In this document: positions 26,801 through 55,997 of the stretch, piece by piece | Layout of the letters: each line of letters opens with the position of its first letter | Position numbering within the stretch: the stretch's first letter is position 1 | Assembly (NCBI RefSeq): GCF_032884065.1 | Contig: NC_088875.1 | Span: 46,865,235 to 46,929,234 of the forward strand | DNA length: 64,000 bases | Direction of reading: 5' to 3' | Source of the DNA: Artemia franciscana | Taxonomy: Eukaryota; Arthropoda; Branchiopoda; Anostraca; Artemiidae | Program-made: the position numbers and the translations under genes | The notes under the pieces: generated by a model | Told to the model about the DNA's origin: nothing | Database searches by the model: none | What the model saw: only the letters and a program-made list of their open reading frames with translations

Positions 26801-28761
26801 GTTACTATTGAGCCGGGTCGCTCCTTAATACAGTTTGTTACCGCGAACTGTTTGAAAATTGTTCATTTCACTTCAAGTTGTATCAGACCAAGCTTAAGCA
26901 ATTTAGTTAATATTTTGATGAAATTCTAATTTTGTTTTGGTGTTTTGATATTTTTTTTAACGCTTTCAATGAAAACTCTTATGATCTTGAATCACTATTT
27001 TCTCTTTTGTTGATCTTTCGTTTGAGAATTTCTTTTCCTCTCGGTATTCTGTTTAATAGTTTGAATTTCTTTTGTTTTCATTTGGATTTATTTTTCCATT
27101 TTTCTCTATTTTGCAGTTTGTATTTATTTAACGTGTATTTCTTCTGCATGAAAAACTGGAAAAATATACTACTATTATTATTTGTAGGTATTTTAAGGAC
27201 AGTTTCAGCTTACTCGTCTAACTCTTTGTGATGCACGAGAAATGCGAGTCAGTCCCACTTTCTAGGACTAAAATGAAAAAAGGTTCTGATCGCTAGGTCA
27301 CGCTTTACGGAGAAGAAATAATACATTTGCAAAGGTTGTACTTTTTGGCCATATATCTGAAGCCAAACAAAAGGAAGGTCATACCTAAAAACGGTAGGCA
27401 AAGGTCACAAAAAAGAATTTAAATGGAGCTTTATAGGAGGGGGATAAAGAGTGAAGCATTGAGAAGATCGGTGTCGAAGAAAAGTGTACGCATCTGCGTA
27501 GGTCTTTTGCAACTTGGTGCTGAAATTAGTTGTTAGTAGTAGTAGTAGTAATAGTAGTAGCCTAGTGGTGGAGTCCTATTTCTTCCTTCAGCTATAATCC
27601 AATTTAAAACTTACCATAGTCTCCCCAAACTTCTTCAAAATGATTTGTTTTGTTTTTCTTCCAAGAAAAAATGAATTCTCAAGAATGACTGATTCATCTT
27701 GCGAAAAATTGACAAATCTATCTTTTCTCTTAAATTGCCAAGGGATGGGCCTAAAAAAGAGAAAGGGCGAATTGAGTAAAAAAAAAAAACTATAGCACCA
27801 GATTTACACATATTTTTATATAGGAGCAATAGCTACTTGACACAGCAATTTAGTTGACAAACTTAGTTCTGAAGTTCTAGAGGCTTTTGCAAGCAGTTTA
27901 TGGGCTGAAAAAAAAATGGTTTTTCATCAGTCAGCTTAACAAATTTTCTTAGCAACAGCCATGAAACATGATATTTATCATTTAGATGAGAATGAATTGG
28001 GTCATCCAAAAATAGTTGATTTATCTTCGGAAAAGTTGGTAATTCTCTCTTGTCTCTTAAATTGCCAAGGGGTAGTGAAGAAAAATGAGTATTACAGAAT
28101 TATCATAATAGTTATTTTTTCGGAGATGGCGTTTCACAAGCCCTGAATAGCTGCTTCCCACTAATTTTCTAGTTTTGTTTGTTAGTTTTAACTTACCCAG
28201 TTGTTTCCCTAGCAGTGCAAGTAATCAAAAACTTGATCCTGTATTTTTGTTAAGTGCAGTAGACATGCCAGTCAAAAAACAAAAAACCGTTATTTTACGA
28301 TTTTATTCAATGTTGTTATGCGTTTTGGGCAACTCGTCCTTGTCGAACACCGACATCTTCTACCCCTTGCAGCCAACTGATTTTTCAACACCAGGAGGAA
28401 CAACAAATCAGTGCCAGTTACTTGCAAAACTAACCGGTTTAAGCAATTGTCCCTAAGGTGCATACTTTATGCTGTTGTACCAAAATCCATTTCATTAAAA
28501 ATAAAACCTGACATTTAATGAATAGAAAAGATCTACTAATTCTACTACTTTTTCTTTACTAAATCCGTTTTCCATTGCTATATCTGCCAATTTTTCGTCT
28601 ATTAAATACAAGGTTTAATTTTTAATTGAACGAAAGCGTAACATCACAGACTAAGTATCCGATAAAAAATTGGATTTCAGATTCAACTTGAGTACAACAA
28701 ACTTACCAGCTTTTTTCGTCCTCGAATCGCCAGGTTTTATTTTCCATTGAATGAATATAGG
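3902..28761 (-). CDS. VPS13: VPS13A/C-like bridge lipid-transfer protein, C-terminal segment (partial gene, span)
   Basis: VPS13 proteins are rod-like bridges that move bulk phospholipid between organelle membranes at contact sites. Five exons in transcription order are 27750-27615, 24505-24301, 21824-21637, 14001-13900 and 4204-3902; a possible sixth lies upstream at 28761-28707. Every junction has AG/GT splice sites and the codon phases close exactly (0, 1, 0, 0), giving about 311 readable residues. Landmarks are LQIDNHLEGCMYPVV, KPFVEIVYVDR, VQISFSLS and KVALGLDILGNPLKLVSEF, which match in order the region of VPS13A/C leading into the C-terminal ATG2-like part. The family is usually above 3,000 residues, so most of the gene is missing: the 5' exons should lie to the right, where the N gap and CTH sit, and the 3' end lies left of the window. 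Introns of 2.5-9.7 kb are full of repeats. VPS13A versus C cannot be settled. Confidence 0.88.
4205..5460. other. VPS13 intron sequence, nothing recognised
   Basis: AT-rich, no coding similarity on either strand, no clear repeat. A short A-run lies near 5075. Confidence 0.55.
5478..6173. repeat. two-copy tandem duplication (period about 354 bp) in VPS13 intron
   Basis: The block starting ATTCCTAGGAAACATCTGAA at 5511 recurs at 5865. Both copies carry GAGCCATGGAACA (or close), CTGATGCATGCACA, GTAAGTAAGTAGATCAGAAA, an AT-rich stretch with TAATAATTAATAAATAAATTA, and TTATCTTTATACACTG. A third partial unit ends at about 6173 (CTCAATTCTCCAGCTGGATATG). The minus-strand ORFs here are parallel copies of the same repeat and not genes. 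Confidence 0.85.
6260..7134. other. VPS13 intron sequence, nothing recognised
   Basis: No ORF with family similarity, no tandem structure. A somewhat GC-richer patch lies near 6700-6780 but shows no gene signal. Confidence 0.5.
7135..8824 (+). mobile_element. foldback element copy B2 (near full length)
   Basis: This and the 17.2-18.9 kb copy are the most complete. Order: primary palindrome 7135-7425 (arms about 130-140 bp); linker; second imperfect hairpin about 7730-7910, whose halves contain ACTAAAGCTT and ACTTTAGCGTAAA; C-rich block near 8035-8110; a body with GGAGGGGGCCTAAGTG; and the terminal GGGTCGCTCCTTACT plus a small palindrome ending at 8824. About 1.69 kb. No protein is encoded. 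Confidence 0.87.
8825..9194. other. no recognised feature
   Basis: A short interval between the foldback element and the LINE relic, with no recognisable content. Confidence 0.5.
9195..10555 (+). pseudogene. decayed non-LTR retrotransposon (LINE) reverse transcriptase
   Basis: Reading across frames gives a typical LINE RT: ILLNRFKGQ and a frameshifted ENQAGFRP-like segment near 9290-9330, LGVKQGCVLSPTLFTYCIDW near 9570-9625, LEYADDVGILSD near 9690-9725 (catalytic YADD kept), and SFTYLGSQLCTDG near 9885-9920. A downstream domain with ERRLKWLGHVLQRSPEYLP lies at about 10260-10320. Frameshifts and stops break it before 9740 and near 10090, so it cannot make a full polymerase. The longest open pieces are 9747-10184 and 10088-10555. 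It lies in a VPS13 intron, opposite strand to the gene. Confidence 0.88.
10560..12230. other. VPS13 intron sequence, mostly featureless
   Basis: AT-rich. A local short repeat of AATGTACCT-type words lies near 10800-10865 and TAACGTTAGGTTATG-like words near 11540. No coding similarity. Confidence 0.5.
12257..12287 (-). other. hammerhead-ribozyme-like core, mutated, at 3' side of LINE fragment
   Basis: On the minus strand CTGATGA (12287-12281) is followed by a perfect 6-bp stem GAACAC/GTGTTC with a 7-nt loop and then AAAA where a hammerhead needs GAAA. The arrangement is core, stem II, core, as in hammerheads of Penelope-like elements, but the G12-equivalent is lost and I cannot find a convincing stem I. 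Probably an inactive relic or a chance resemblance. Confidence 0.4.
12284..13389 (-). pseudogene. truncated LINE ORF2: apurinic-type endonuclease domain
   Basis: The minus-strand frame open from 13159 to 12284 (291 codons) encodes an APE-type endonuclease of a jockey/CR1-like LINE. SLILCNSRSLTNKVDELE is at the start, IITECWDI follows, then GYRNFFNTRCDRTDTRRGGG and GVGIYCREDLPC, later VYYPEGACNRRELVTFLQHQ, and SGSILDLILTN with KSDHNNL near the end. The usual GDFN catalytic motif reads ARDLD, so the nuclease is probably dead. A further open piece upstream (13389-13201) is separated by stops. No RT follows: the frame stops at TAA and runs into the hammerhead-like tail. Confidence 0.85.
13390..13899. 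other. VPS13 intron sequence, nothing recognised
   Basis: No repeat or ORF of note. The minus-strand donor of the next exon begins at 13899. Confidence 0.5.
13900..14001 (-). CDS. VPS13: VPS13-like exon (34 codons)
   Basis: 102 bp, phase 0 at both ends, acceptor CTTTCCAG, donor AAT|GTAAGT. It encodes IENIHKDMALKSHLQPS, RTGERSFIRRIYTSPVN. In VPS13A/C the same position holds a charged helix (IQQDI...) followed by an aromatic-rich stretch and the HISPVKLHLS strand. Here YTSPVN is completed by VQISFSLS from the next exon, which fixes both the reading frame and the splice. Confidence 0.88.
14002..15171. other. VPS13 intron sequence; small inverted repeat at 14943-15058
   Basis: Very AT-rich, with a short run of TTTAATTAAA-type words near 14765-14800. 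An inverted pair, CGCTTAAAAAGGC (about 14945) and GCCTTTTTAAGCA (about 15042), encloses roughly 90 bp and could be a tiny MITE. Nothing coding. Confidence 0.5.
15695..16246. repeat. near-identical two-copy tandem duplication (period 276 bp)
   Basis: The unit beginning CCTCATTTATTTTTAAACTA at 15695 is repeated at 15971. I see only a few differences (GCGCCCTGAG versus GCGCTCTGAG; CATGTACT versus CATGGACT), so the duplication is recent. Each unit ends in ATCAATCAATCAATCAATTT followed by TATTAATACTAAAAG. Confidence 0.92.
16341..16394. repeat. poly(A) run of about 54 bases
   Basis: An uninterrupted A tract after ATATATAC. It lies inside the old minus-strand LINE region, so it is not that element's own tail; it could be an insertion scar or simple slippage. 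Confidence 0.9.
17245..18947 (-). mobile_element. foldback element copy B3 (full length, inverted)
   Basis: Starts with CAGTTCGTGGTAACGAACTG and AGTAAGGAGCGACCCGGCTC, runs through the body (GGGCACCTAGGCCCCCTCCC near 17730) and the second hairpin (about 18170-18360), and ends with the primary palindrome 18650-18947, arms about 135-145 bp. Length about 1.70 kb, agreeing with the 7.1-8.8 kb copy. It is inserted within the old LINE. The apparent proline-rich ORF in it recurs at the matching place in the 2.2-3.5 kb copy and is a repeat artefact. Confidence 0.88.
20276..21170. other. VPS13 intron sequence, nothing recognised
   Basis: AT-rich. No family similarity on either strand. Confidence 0.5.
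21171..21260 (-). repeat. diverged fragment of the foldback element terminus
   Basis: AACAGTTCGTAGTAACG, then TTGTAAGTAAAG and ACTCTAAGAAAC, follow the order of the terminal block seen intact at 17245-17330, with many substitutions. The similarity fades after about 90 bp. Confidence 0.55.
21637..21824 (-). CDS. VPS13: VPS13-like exon (KPFVEIVYVDR segment)
   Basis: 188 bp. Acceptor TTTTTAG, donor AGA|GTAAGT. The first two bases complete a Gly codon begun by the upstream exon, then SAKPFVEIVYVDRVQ, LQTSIQDFMLFLELPFLIEL and VEPEIKRESLR. In VPS13A/C the same place reads KPFIDVSVI followed by a beta-strand and the short segment before a DPEAERRR-like helix. The exon leaves the frame in phase 0, as the next exon requires. 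A decayed second copy lies about 0.8 kb upstream in the transcription sense. Confidence 0.88.
21912..22215 (+). mobile_element. tRNA-derived SINE-like element
   Basis: The head contains a perfect RNA polymerase III B-box-like string GGTTCGAGTCC within a T-arm-like stem (CAGG...CCTG) near 21960. The A-box side is degenerate. A non-tRNA body of about 240 bp follows, with GCTCAGCCAGAGTC and GACTGGCCCACGGCCCACT, ending near GTAAAGTCCAATGCCG. No second copy is in the window, so the assignment as a SINE rests on structure alone. Confidence 0.5.
22511..22695 (-). pseudogene. decayed duplicate of the 21.7-kb VPS13 exon
   Basis: Minus-strand translation in pieces gives AKPSVEI, then a stop created by a small deletion, then TSIQDFNLFSMLPVSFLF, clearly parallel to AKPFVEI and TSIQDFMLFLELPFLIELF of the functional exon. 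At DNA level ACTAGTATCCAAGATTTT is identical in both. The acceptor AG is lost. It stays open in a different frame over about 100 codons, which is fortuitous. Confidence 0.82.
23330..23730 (+). mobile_element. LINE 3' end with TAG-type tail
   Basis: The open stretch from 23390 encodes MRERSRWLEHVLYIKDDILP then KFVLVGKLFRAKERQ, the characteristic C-terminal (R)WLGHVLR-like domain of a LINE, followed by frameshifted remains and CTTCAGGCGGCTTGGTGCTGC, and then a (TAG)n/(CAG)n tail at about 23648-23715. Other 3' ends in this window share the same ending. Confidence 0.82.
23817..23872. repeat. (AG)n microsatellite
   Basis: A long GAGAGA run inside a purine-rich stretch of about 130 bp (23750-23880). 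Reading frames through it (RERERE or SLSLSL) are artefacts. A related purine-rich patch lies at 24215-24270. Confidence 0.95.
24301..24505 (-). CDS. VPS13: VPS13-like exon (LQIDNHLEG segment)
   Basis: 205 bp. Acceptor TATTCCAG, donor TATG|GTGAGT. Starts in phase 0 with VDFEGMKLTKSDTEI, continues through FTELTFFDHGLREC and SFSAAALQIDNHLEGCMYP, and ends in VVLLQVPQQTEY plus one base. The LQVDNQLPG-like signature followed by a PVV strand is diagnostic for the VPS13A/C C-terminal region. The single leftover base joins the downstream exon to make the expected Gly. Confidence 0.9.
24506..25362. other. VPS13 intron sequence, nothing recognised
   Basis: No family similarity. Minus-strand ORFs of 74 and 77 codons have no recognisable features. 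Confidence 0.5.
25363..26855 (+). mobile_element. foldback element copy B4
   Basis: Primary palindrome 25363-25651 with arms around GTAAGGAGCGACATTAAAAC. The second-hairpin region is shortened to one half (about 25865-25925). Then the C-rich block near 26100, GGGAGGGGGCCTAGGTGCC near 26340, an A-run at 26468-26490, and the terminal GAGCCGGGTCGCTCCTTA with a small palindrome ending at 26855. About 1.49 kb. Confidence 0.87.
27243..27560 (+). mobile_element. LINE 3' end with TAG-type tail
   Basis: Begins with CAGTCCCACTTTCTAGGACT and runs through decayed codons parallel to the 23.3-kb copy, then TTTTGCAACTTGGTGCTG and a TTAGTAGTAGTAGTAGTAA tail. Frames are fully broken. Confidence 0.72.
27615..27750 (-). 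CDS. VPS13: VPS13-like exon (WWE-like WQF...NFS segment)
   Basis: 136 bp. Acceptor TTTTTTTAG, donor ACTATG|GTAAGT. One base closes an upstream codon, then PIPWQFKRKDRFVNFSQDES and VILENSFFLGRKTKQI, ending in phase 0 at GETM. It is followed by VDFEGMKL from the next exon. The pattern W-x-F, basic linker, F-x-x-(F/Y)S, acidic, I-x-E matches the WWE-like stretch that precedes the LQVDNQLPG region in VPS13A/C. The TAA stop in another frame is irrelevant. A decayed copy lies 0.3 kb away. Confidence 0.85.
27960..28077 (-). pseudogene. decayed duplicate of the 27.7-kb VPS13 exon
   Basis: In the aligned frame it reads PWQFKRQERITNFSEDKS then TIFG and a TGA stop, against PWQFKRKDRFVNFSQDES in the functional exon. 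CTTGGCAATTTAAGAGA is identical in both. The acceptor AG is missing (TTTTTCTTCACTACCCC). The changes are mostly conservative, suggesting it was once under protein-level selection. Confidence 0.85.
28586..28634 (-). pseudogene. decayed duplicate of the candidate 28.7-kb VPS13 exon
   Basis: Codon by codon it parallels 28707-28755: TCA-ATT-AAA-AAT-TAA-ACC against TCA-ATG-GAA-AAT-AAA-ACC, then GAC-GAA-AAA in both. It has an in-frame TAA and no donor. Confidence 0.6.
28707..28761 (-). CDS. candidate short VPS13-like exon
   Basis: 55 bp. The donor AGCTG|GTAAGT is strong. The proposed acceptor GTAAG|CC lacks a good pyrimidine tract. It encodes YIHSMENKTWRFEDEKS and leaves TG, which with the leading G of the 27.7-kb exon gives W, so the phase fits. 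The W-x-F-E-D pattern would extend the WWE-like segment. Support is the phase, the donor and the decayed twin; against it are its size and weak acceptor. Confidence 0.35.
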
Positions 28762-28792
28762 CTTACTTACTTAGACATAGGTCCTCCCACGA

Positions 28793-29300
28793 CTTGAGGT
28801 GCATAAGCAGCAACTATTGACCTCCAAGTCTGTCGTTACTGGTCGAACGACCAAAGATCCTACATTGACCTTCTTGACTGTGTAGCCCCCTTCTCCAGTG
28901 ACTGGCCGAGGGGTTTGCTCTGCCTAGCGCTTCTGGGCAGACCGGCAGTTTCCGATACCGCACGTTATATGGGAGTCTGCCCTCCTTCATTCTTGTCGTG
29001 CGTCCCGTACGACTTGAGTCGTGACTTTCGAGTCGTGCGAATACATCGTGTCGTACGACTTGAGGTCCATAATGCAGATACGACTTGAGGTGTATAATGC
29101 AGTAACTACTGAACCCAAAACTCTCGCTCCTGGGCGAACGACCAGAGATCCTACATTGACCTTCTTGACTGTGTAACCCCCTTCTCCACTGACTGGCCGA
29201 GGGGTTTACGCTGCTAAGCGCCTCTGGGTAGACCAGACAGTTTCCGATACCGCACGTCATATGGGAGTCTGCCCTCCGTCATTCTTGTCGTGCGTCCCTA
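28793..29300. repeat. two-copy tandem repeat (period about 291 bp), GC-richer
   Basis: AGATCCTACATTGACCTTCT occurs at 28855 and again at 29145. Both units share GACTGGCCGAGGGGTTT, CAGTTTCCGATACCGCACGT and ATGGGAGTCTGCCCTCC. Between them lie two CGACTTGAGGT words. The minus-strand ORF 29260-28814 is internally duplicated (GRLPYNVRYRKLPVCPEAL) and is the repeat read through, not a gene I recognise. Confidence 0.85.
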
Positions 29301-31307
29301 GTACCTCCAACGTCTTTTGCTAATTCCATTAGTGATTAGAGGCTGCTTGGTCTGGGTCTAATCTGCACATTCGTTATTCTTTCAGTACTGCAATTATTTT
29401 CAGAGGTAATTGTTACTAAATCCAAGCAGTCTTTGTTCGGCAGTTCTTGACCATGCTCCATGATCCGCAACCACACAGGAGTACCGATAAAACATTGCTA
29501 TTCAGAAATCGTAACTTGAACTTTCAGGAGTATTTGAAGCACCTCAACACATTATTTCGCTGGGAGAATGTTCAATTTAGTTAAAAAAAAAAAAAAATCA
29601 AAGAGCTCTAAGTTATTCACAATAAATTCCACAAAAACTCATGATTTTTTACTCTAAAAAAACTACTAAACCTAACTAAATCCCATGAGCTGTAATACAA
29701 TTTAAAGGTAATTATGGCTGTAAACATAGAGCGAAGTAAAAATACTAAAAAAACATAACTACATACTTTATGTATGCAGGGAATTTATGTTTGGATGCCA
29801 GTAAACTTGAATCTATAATTAAAATCTAAATTCTACGAAAAAAAGTCATGTTTTTGGATTTTTAAGGTTCTACTAAAAACAATAAAACTATTATAAAACT
29901 ACTTAAATTTCTTCTCTGTATAACAGTCACTAGGAAAAGTAGTCTTCGAATGCCATGTTGTGACATCATTTTGATAACTTTTTATTTTACTTATTTTAAT
30001 ATTACTTATTCATTATTAGTTAGTAATAAATTGTTTACTTATTTATTCGTTATTTACTTTTTACTGAATCTTTAATTTATTCTTTTTATTATTTTCTTAT
30101 TTACTTACTTATTTAATTAATTATTTATTTACTATTTAGTAGTTATTAACTTCTTTATGAATTAAAATAATAAGAAATAATTTTTTTAACATATTTTTTG
30201 TGCTATTTAAAAAAAGATAGAACTAAAAAAATTATTTTACTAAATAATATATCATGAAAAGAGAAATCACCAATGCTACAGCACAAACACAAAAAAAAAA
30301 AAAAAAAAAAAAAAAGAGACAGAAGGAGAAAAGGAAGACTGTTTTCCTAAATTAGTGATTAATATAGACCAGCACTTGAATGAGGCCTTAACCCTACTCA
30401 TCCATACAATCACATAGGTCAAACAGCATAGCCACACACAATCAACCATAAAGAATAATCCATGGACAGGCAGTCATGTCGTCAATAAGTATAAGTCGTC
30501 ATTTACCGAACAATAGAAAAAATAATATAGACAAATAATTCAGAGGCAACACCCAACATAAGGGCTCATCAGGAGAATACACTGGCCTATATAGGGTTTC
30601 GCCACTCTAAATTCTCTACCCAGCACAGTGTTGTGGCTACCACAGAATATCCATGGCATCCCGCGTCAGGTATCACCCCCAAAATACATGCCTATGAAAA
30701 AAAACAGCAAATGTAAAACAACCAAGTAAAACCAAAACAAGCTTATCCTGTTAATATATCCCTCCCTTTAGCAACAATAGGTAAACTAAATATTATAAAT
30801 TTTACCAAATCACAAATATTAACACATTGCAAAAAACCTGAATGAACTACTAATTATAATTGTGTACTTTAAAACAGTAGTAAGAAACGGGAATGTTTTG
30901 TATTAGGTGCCTATTTTACAGGCTTATTACTTTAAGGGGTGGAGCATAAACCTCCCCTTTGGTTAAAGCCTAAAGTAAGTTTGCTCTAAAGTCTTATAGC
31001 TCAATTATAGTCTTATAGCCCAAATATGCCCAAATATAATTTCTGGAAAGCGTTAAATCAGAACAAAAACATAGATAATCTTATGACAAAATACAGGTAA
31101 TTATGAAGGAAGTCTTTAAAACCGGTGAGCGAACCACAACTGAAAGCCCCCCTTGCTGGGTAGACAGGAGGACCTCCATAACAAATTCTTCCAGGTCAAA
31201 GACATGAGTATTTGAGTATGACTAACATCCAAATGCAGTCACTTTTAACTGATGATAGAGCATACATTCTAACACCTACTAAAACCCAAACAAAGATAAA
31301 CACAAAC
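29301..31307. other. AT-rich stretch up to the assembly gap, no gene seen
   Basis: Long runs of ATTTATTTACTT-type sequence at about 29990-30140 and an A-run at 30290-30315. I looked for further VPS13 exons and for the missing CTH C-terminal exons on the minus strand and saw none. Confidence 0.55.
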
Positions 31308-31407
31308 NNNNNNNNNNNNNNNNNNNNNNNNNNNNNNNNNNNNNNNNNNNNNNNNNNNNNNNNNNNNNNNNNNNNNNNNNNNNNNNNNNNNNNNNNNNNN
31401 NNNNNNN
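31308..31407. other. assembly gap of 100 N
   Basis: Exactly 100 undetermined bases, the usual placeholder for a gap of unknown size. ORFs reported through it are meaningless. Two partial genes meet here: CTH on the right lacks its 3' exons, VPS13 on the left lacks its 5' exons. Confidence 0.99.
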
Positions 31408-31708
31408 CACGCCACCTTCCACCACTCGCAAAGATCAACAACTTTGGTCTTCGTCCCATGGACGCTTGTTTTCATGACGTCACGTGGTCCGGAATGATTC
31501 CGCAACATATTCGTTGATGACGTTTCGACATTAATATATTGAAGCCTGTTTGGTTTTAATTTATGGACAGAAAGAAAATTTCTCATGAAGTCTTAAATAG
31601 TAAAATTATATCTCACTTTAATACTCTTTAAATTTACTAGCCTATGTAAGATAAGCGGTTACAGAACATCCATAGCTTATTAACTAAATAAGAGGCATAA
31701 AGACTTGC

Positions 31709-53651
<21,943 letters not shown>

Positions 53652-54459
53652 TTTGGAAGTCTTGAAGAAGAAAAAGTATTCAAAAATAATCATTAGAAAT
53701 AAAAGCTGAAAGTATTACGTTTAAAAGGTACAAAAATACTACTGGAACAATAAAGGCAAATTCAGTTGACTTTCTGTTAGTTAAAAGCAAAAAATAAAAT
53801 AAAACGAAGAAGTCAGAAAAATTGGAAAAAATGAGATTTTCCCGGACAGTGCAAAAAAATCTTAGCCAGATATTCACTGGCTGACCCCGGTGGTAGTAAT
53901 TAAAGCAGAATGACAATACAAGAAATATATTAAAAAAAACTAAATAAAAAGATTGAAAATTGAAAAAACTAAAATTCTATAAATCTCGTAAAACTTTAAA
54001 ACACTAAAACAAGAAACTATAAAATGAAACAACACGAAAAGAAATAGTTGTTAATTTTTCGGGCATAAGAATTAATTTTTTAGGCTATAACTTCAAAAAA
54101 AAAATCTTCACTGTTACAGAATCTTGGCTATCACATCGACAATCAATTCCCTGAATAACTGTTAGATACAATGTTGCTTAACCTTAGCACGTTGACAGAA
54201 AATAACTTAGACCATTATTAGATTCCACTTAAATGTTGGAAAGAGACACCCCATCAAATTTAGCTAGTCAGGATATCACAAGGGGGAGGGGGACAAACTA
54301 CCAGTAACAACTATGATGCACAACCAACTATTGTTTTTTAATTTGTTTACTATTCAATTGTACGAAATGGTCGAATCTAATCTAAAGGAGTTTTAAGAAA
54401 CGTCTTAATCTTAAATTATCTAAAACGGTGTTTGTTCATCATTTAGATCACCATTGATG
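53652..54459. other. upstream flank of CTH coding region, nothing firm
   Basis: AT-rich. No clear promoter motif or CpG-rich patch. An untranslated exon could be hidden here but I cannot place it. Confidence 0.45.
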
Positions 54460-54650
54460 TCTGAGAAGAAGATTGTCTCCGAAAGGGATGGGAAGACGTC
54501 ACAACGGAGTGTTTAAGGGAACTGAAAATTTACGAGGTAAGGCAAACAGCGGAACTTTGAAAAGGTTGGAGAGAATCAGCGTGCAAAGTTGTGTTTGCCT
54601 CAGGCGGCATGGTGCTCCAGTGAGTTGTTAGTAGTAGTAGCAGTGTCTGA
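54460..54650 (+). mobile_element. LINE 3' end with TAG-type tail
   Basis: GGATGGGAAGACGTCACAAC reads GWEDVTT of the LINE C-terminus, followed by decayed codons, CCTCAGGCGGCATGGTGCTC, CAGTGAGTTGTTAGTAGTAG and the end of the tail. Confidence 0.8.
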
Positions 54651-54659
54651 TCCAGATGT

Positions 54660-55995
54660 AGCTTTAGGTTTTATAGGCTGAGGAGGCACTTGCCCCGGGC
54701 AGAAACTTTAGGCACAGAAATTTTAGGGGTGCAAAACTTCAAATAAATAATCTAACTTTTATAATCATTTTGTAATCTTGAAATTTAAGTTTTATTAAAA
54801 TAAAGTAGAGGGCGCAGTTAGCAGTAAGTATGAGCAAAGTAAAAAAGTTTAAGCAATTAAACAGAATGAAAGCGAAACTCCACTTGATTGGTCCGCCTGT
54901 GTGGAACATTAAACCAGTAAAAACAGCTAAGAGCTTTGAATCAATATTTTCTTTTACTTTTTTTTGCAAGTAAAGTGTTTGCGTCTTTGTAACCCGATTC
55001 TAAAATACGCCATTAGGTATCGCTTTTTCTATCTATTCTTCATTTAAAACTAATTTATTTATTGACAAACTCTCTTTTTTACATTTAAATAGGTTGCTCC
55101 AGTCCCATACATAGTATCTATTGGAGAAGGGGAGGAGAATAACACAAACATAACTTATTTGATTGTTTGAATAATAATTACCAATAATTTTGGGGAAAAT
55201 ATTTAAGGGGAAGACCCCAAGCACCCCCTTCGCGCGTCCTTGGAATGCCACCATTTACCTTTTCTTAATATTAAAATTTATCTTTTCATAATATTCTACT
55301 GAAAAATTTAAGAAACTAGCGAAATATGAGAATACCTCCAACCAAGTTGTCCGATCGAATTTTGGCGTCATTATTTTTTGAGCTTTTTACTACATGATTT
55401 GCGATCCATTTGTCCTTTTAGCGTTTTTAACATAAAGTTAACAAATACCTAAGTGGATCAAGAGTATCATCAACCCCAACGGTCCGACCAATTTTTAATC
55501 CAATATAGGCTTCAATTTCAACTTGGGACACAAGATTTCCGATCTAATCGTTCTTTCAGTATTTTTAAAATAGGATGTAGCTAACAAGTACTTAAAAGGA
55601 CTAAGAATACCTCCAACTCAAACAGTCCGACCAAATTTCAGCTCAATGTTGGCTTCATAGTCAATTTAGAACCCCTGTACAAAGTGTTTATGATTTATTT
55701 GTTCTTTCAATCCTATCAAGATAAAGTTAACAAATATCTAAAAGGACCTCAAGAAAACTAAGTCTTTCTTAATGGCGACTTTTTTTCTGATGTGTTATGT
55801 TACAGTATTTTTTTTTTTTTACTTCTGTAACTTTTACTGAAAAGATTTTAGACACCTGTGGCTATATGAATCTTATCTGCCATAGACATCTATGGCATGT
55901 GAATCTTATATGATCGTATCTAAATGTGGAAATTTATTTTTCATTTATAGAATATGACAAATATTATAATATTTTTGGAATTATCGTGATGGTTT
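54660..55995. other. intergenic, weak internal repetition
   Basis: 55320-55750 holds three loosely similar blocks of about 140 bp, each with AACAAATACCTAA-like, TCAAGAATACCTCCAAC-like and TCCGACCAA(A)TTT words. No coding similarity. Confidence 0.5.
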
Positions 55996-55997
55996 TT

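Noticed and set aside
27961..28146. Plus-strand ORF of 61 codons
   Set aside because: It is the antisense of the dead VPS13 exon twin.
28814..29260. 148-codon minus-strand ORF with an internal duplication
   Set aside because: It is two units of a tandem repeat read in one frame. No known domain, and it could not be linked to any exon.
31196..31586. ORFs spanning the N run
   Set aside because: They include undetermined bases; not evidence of coding.
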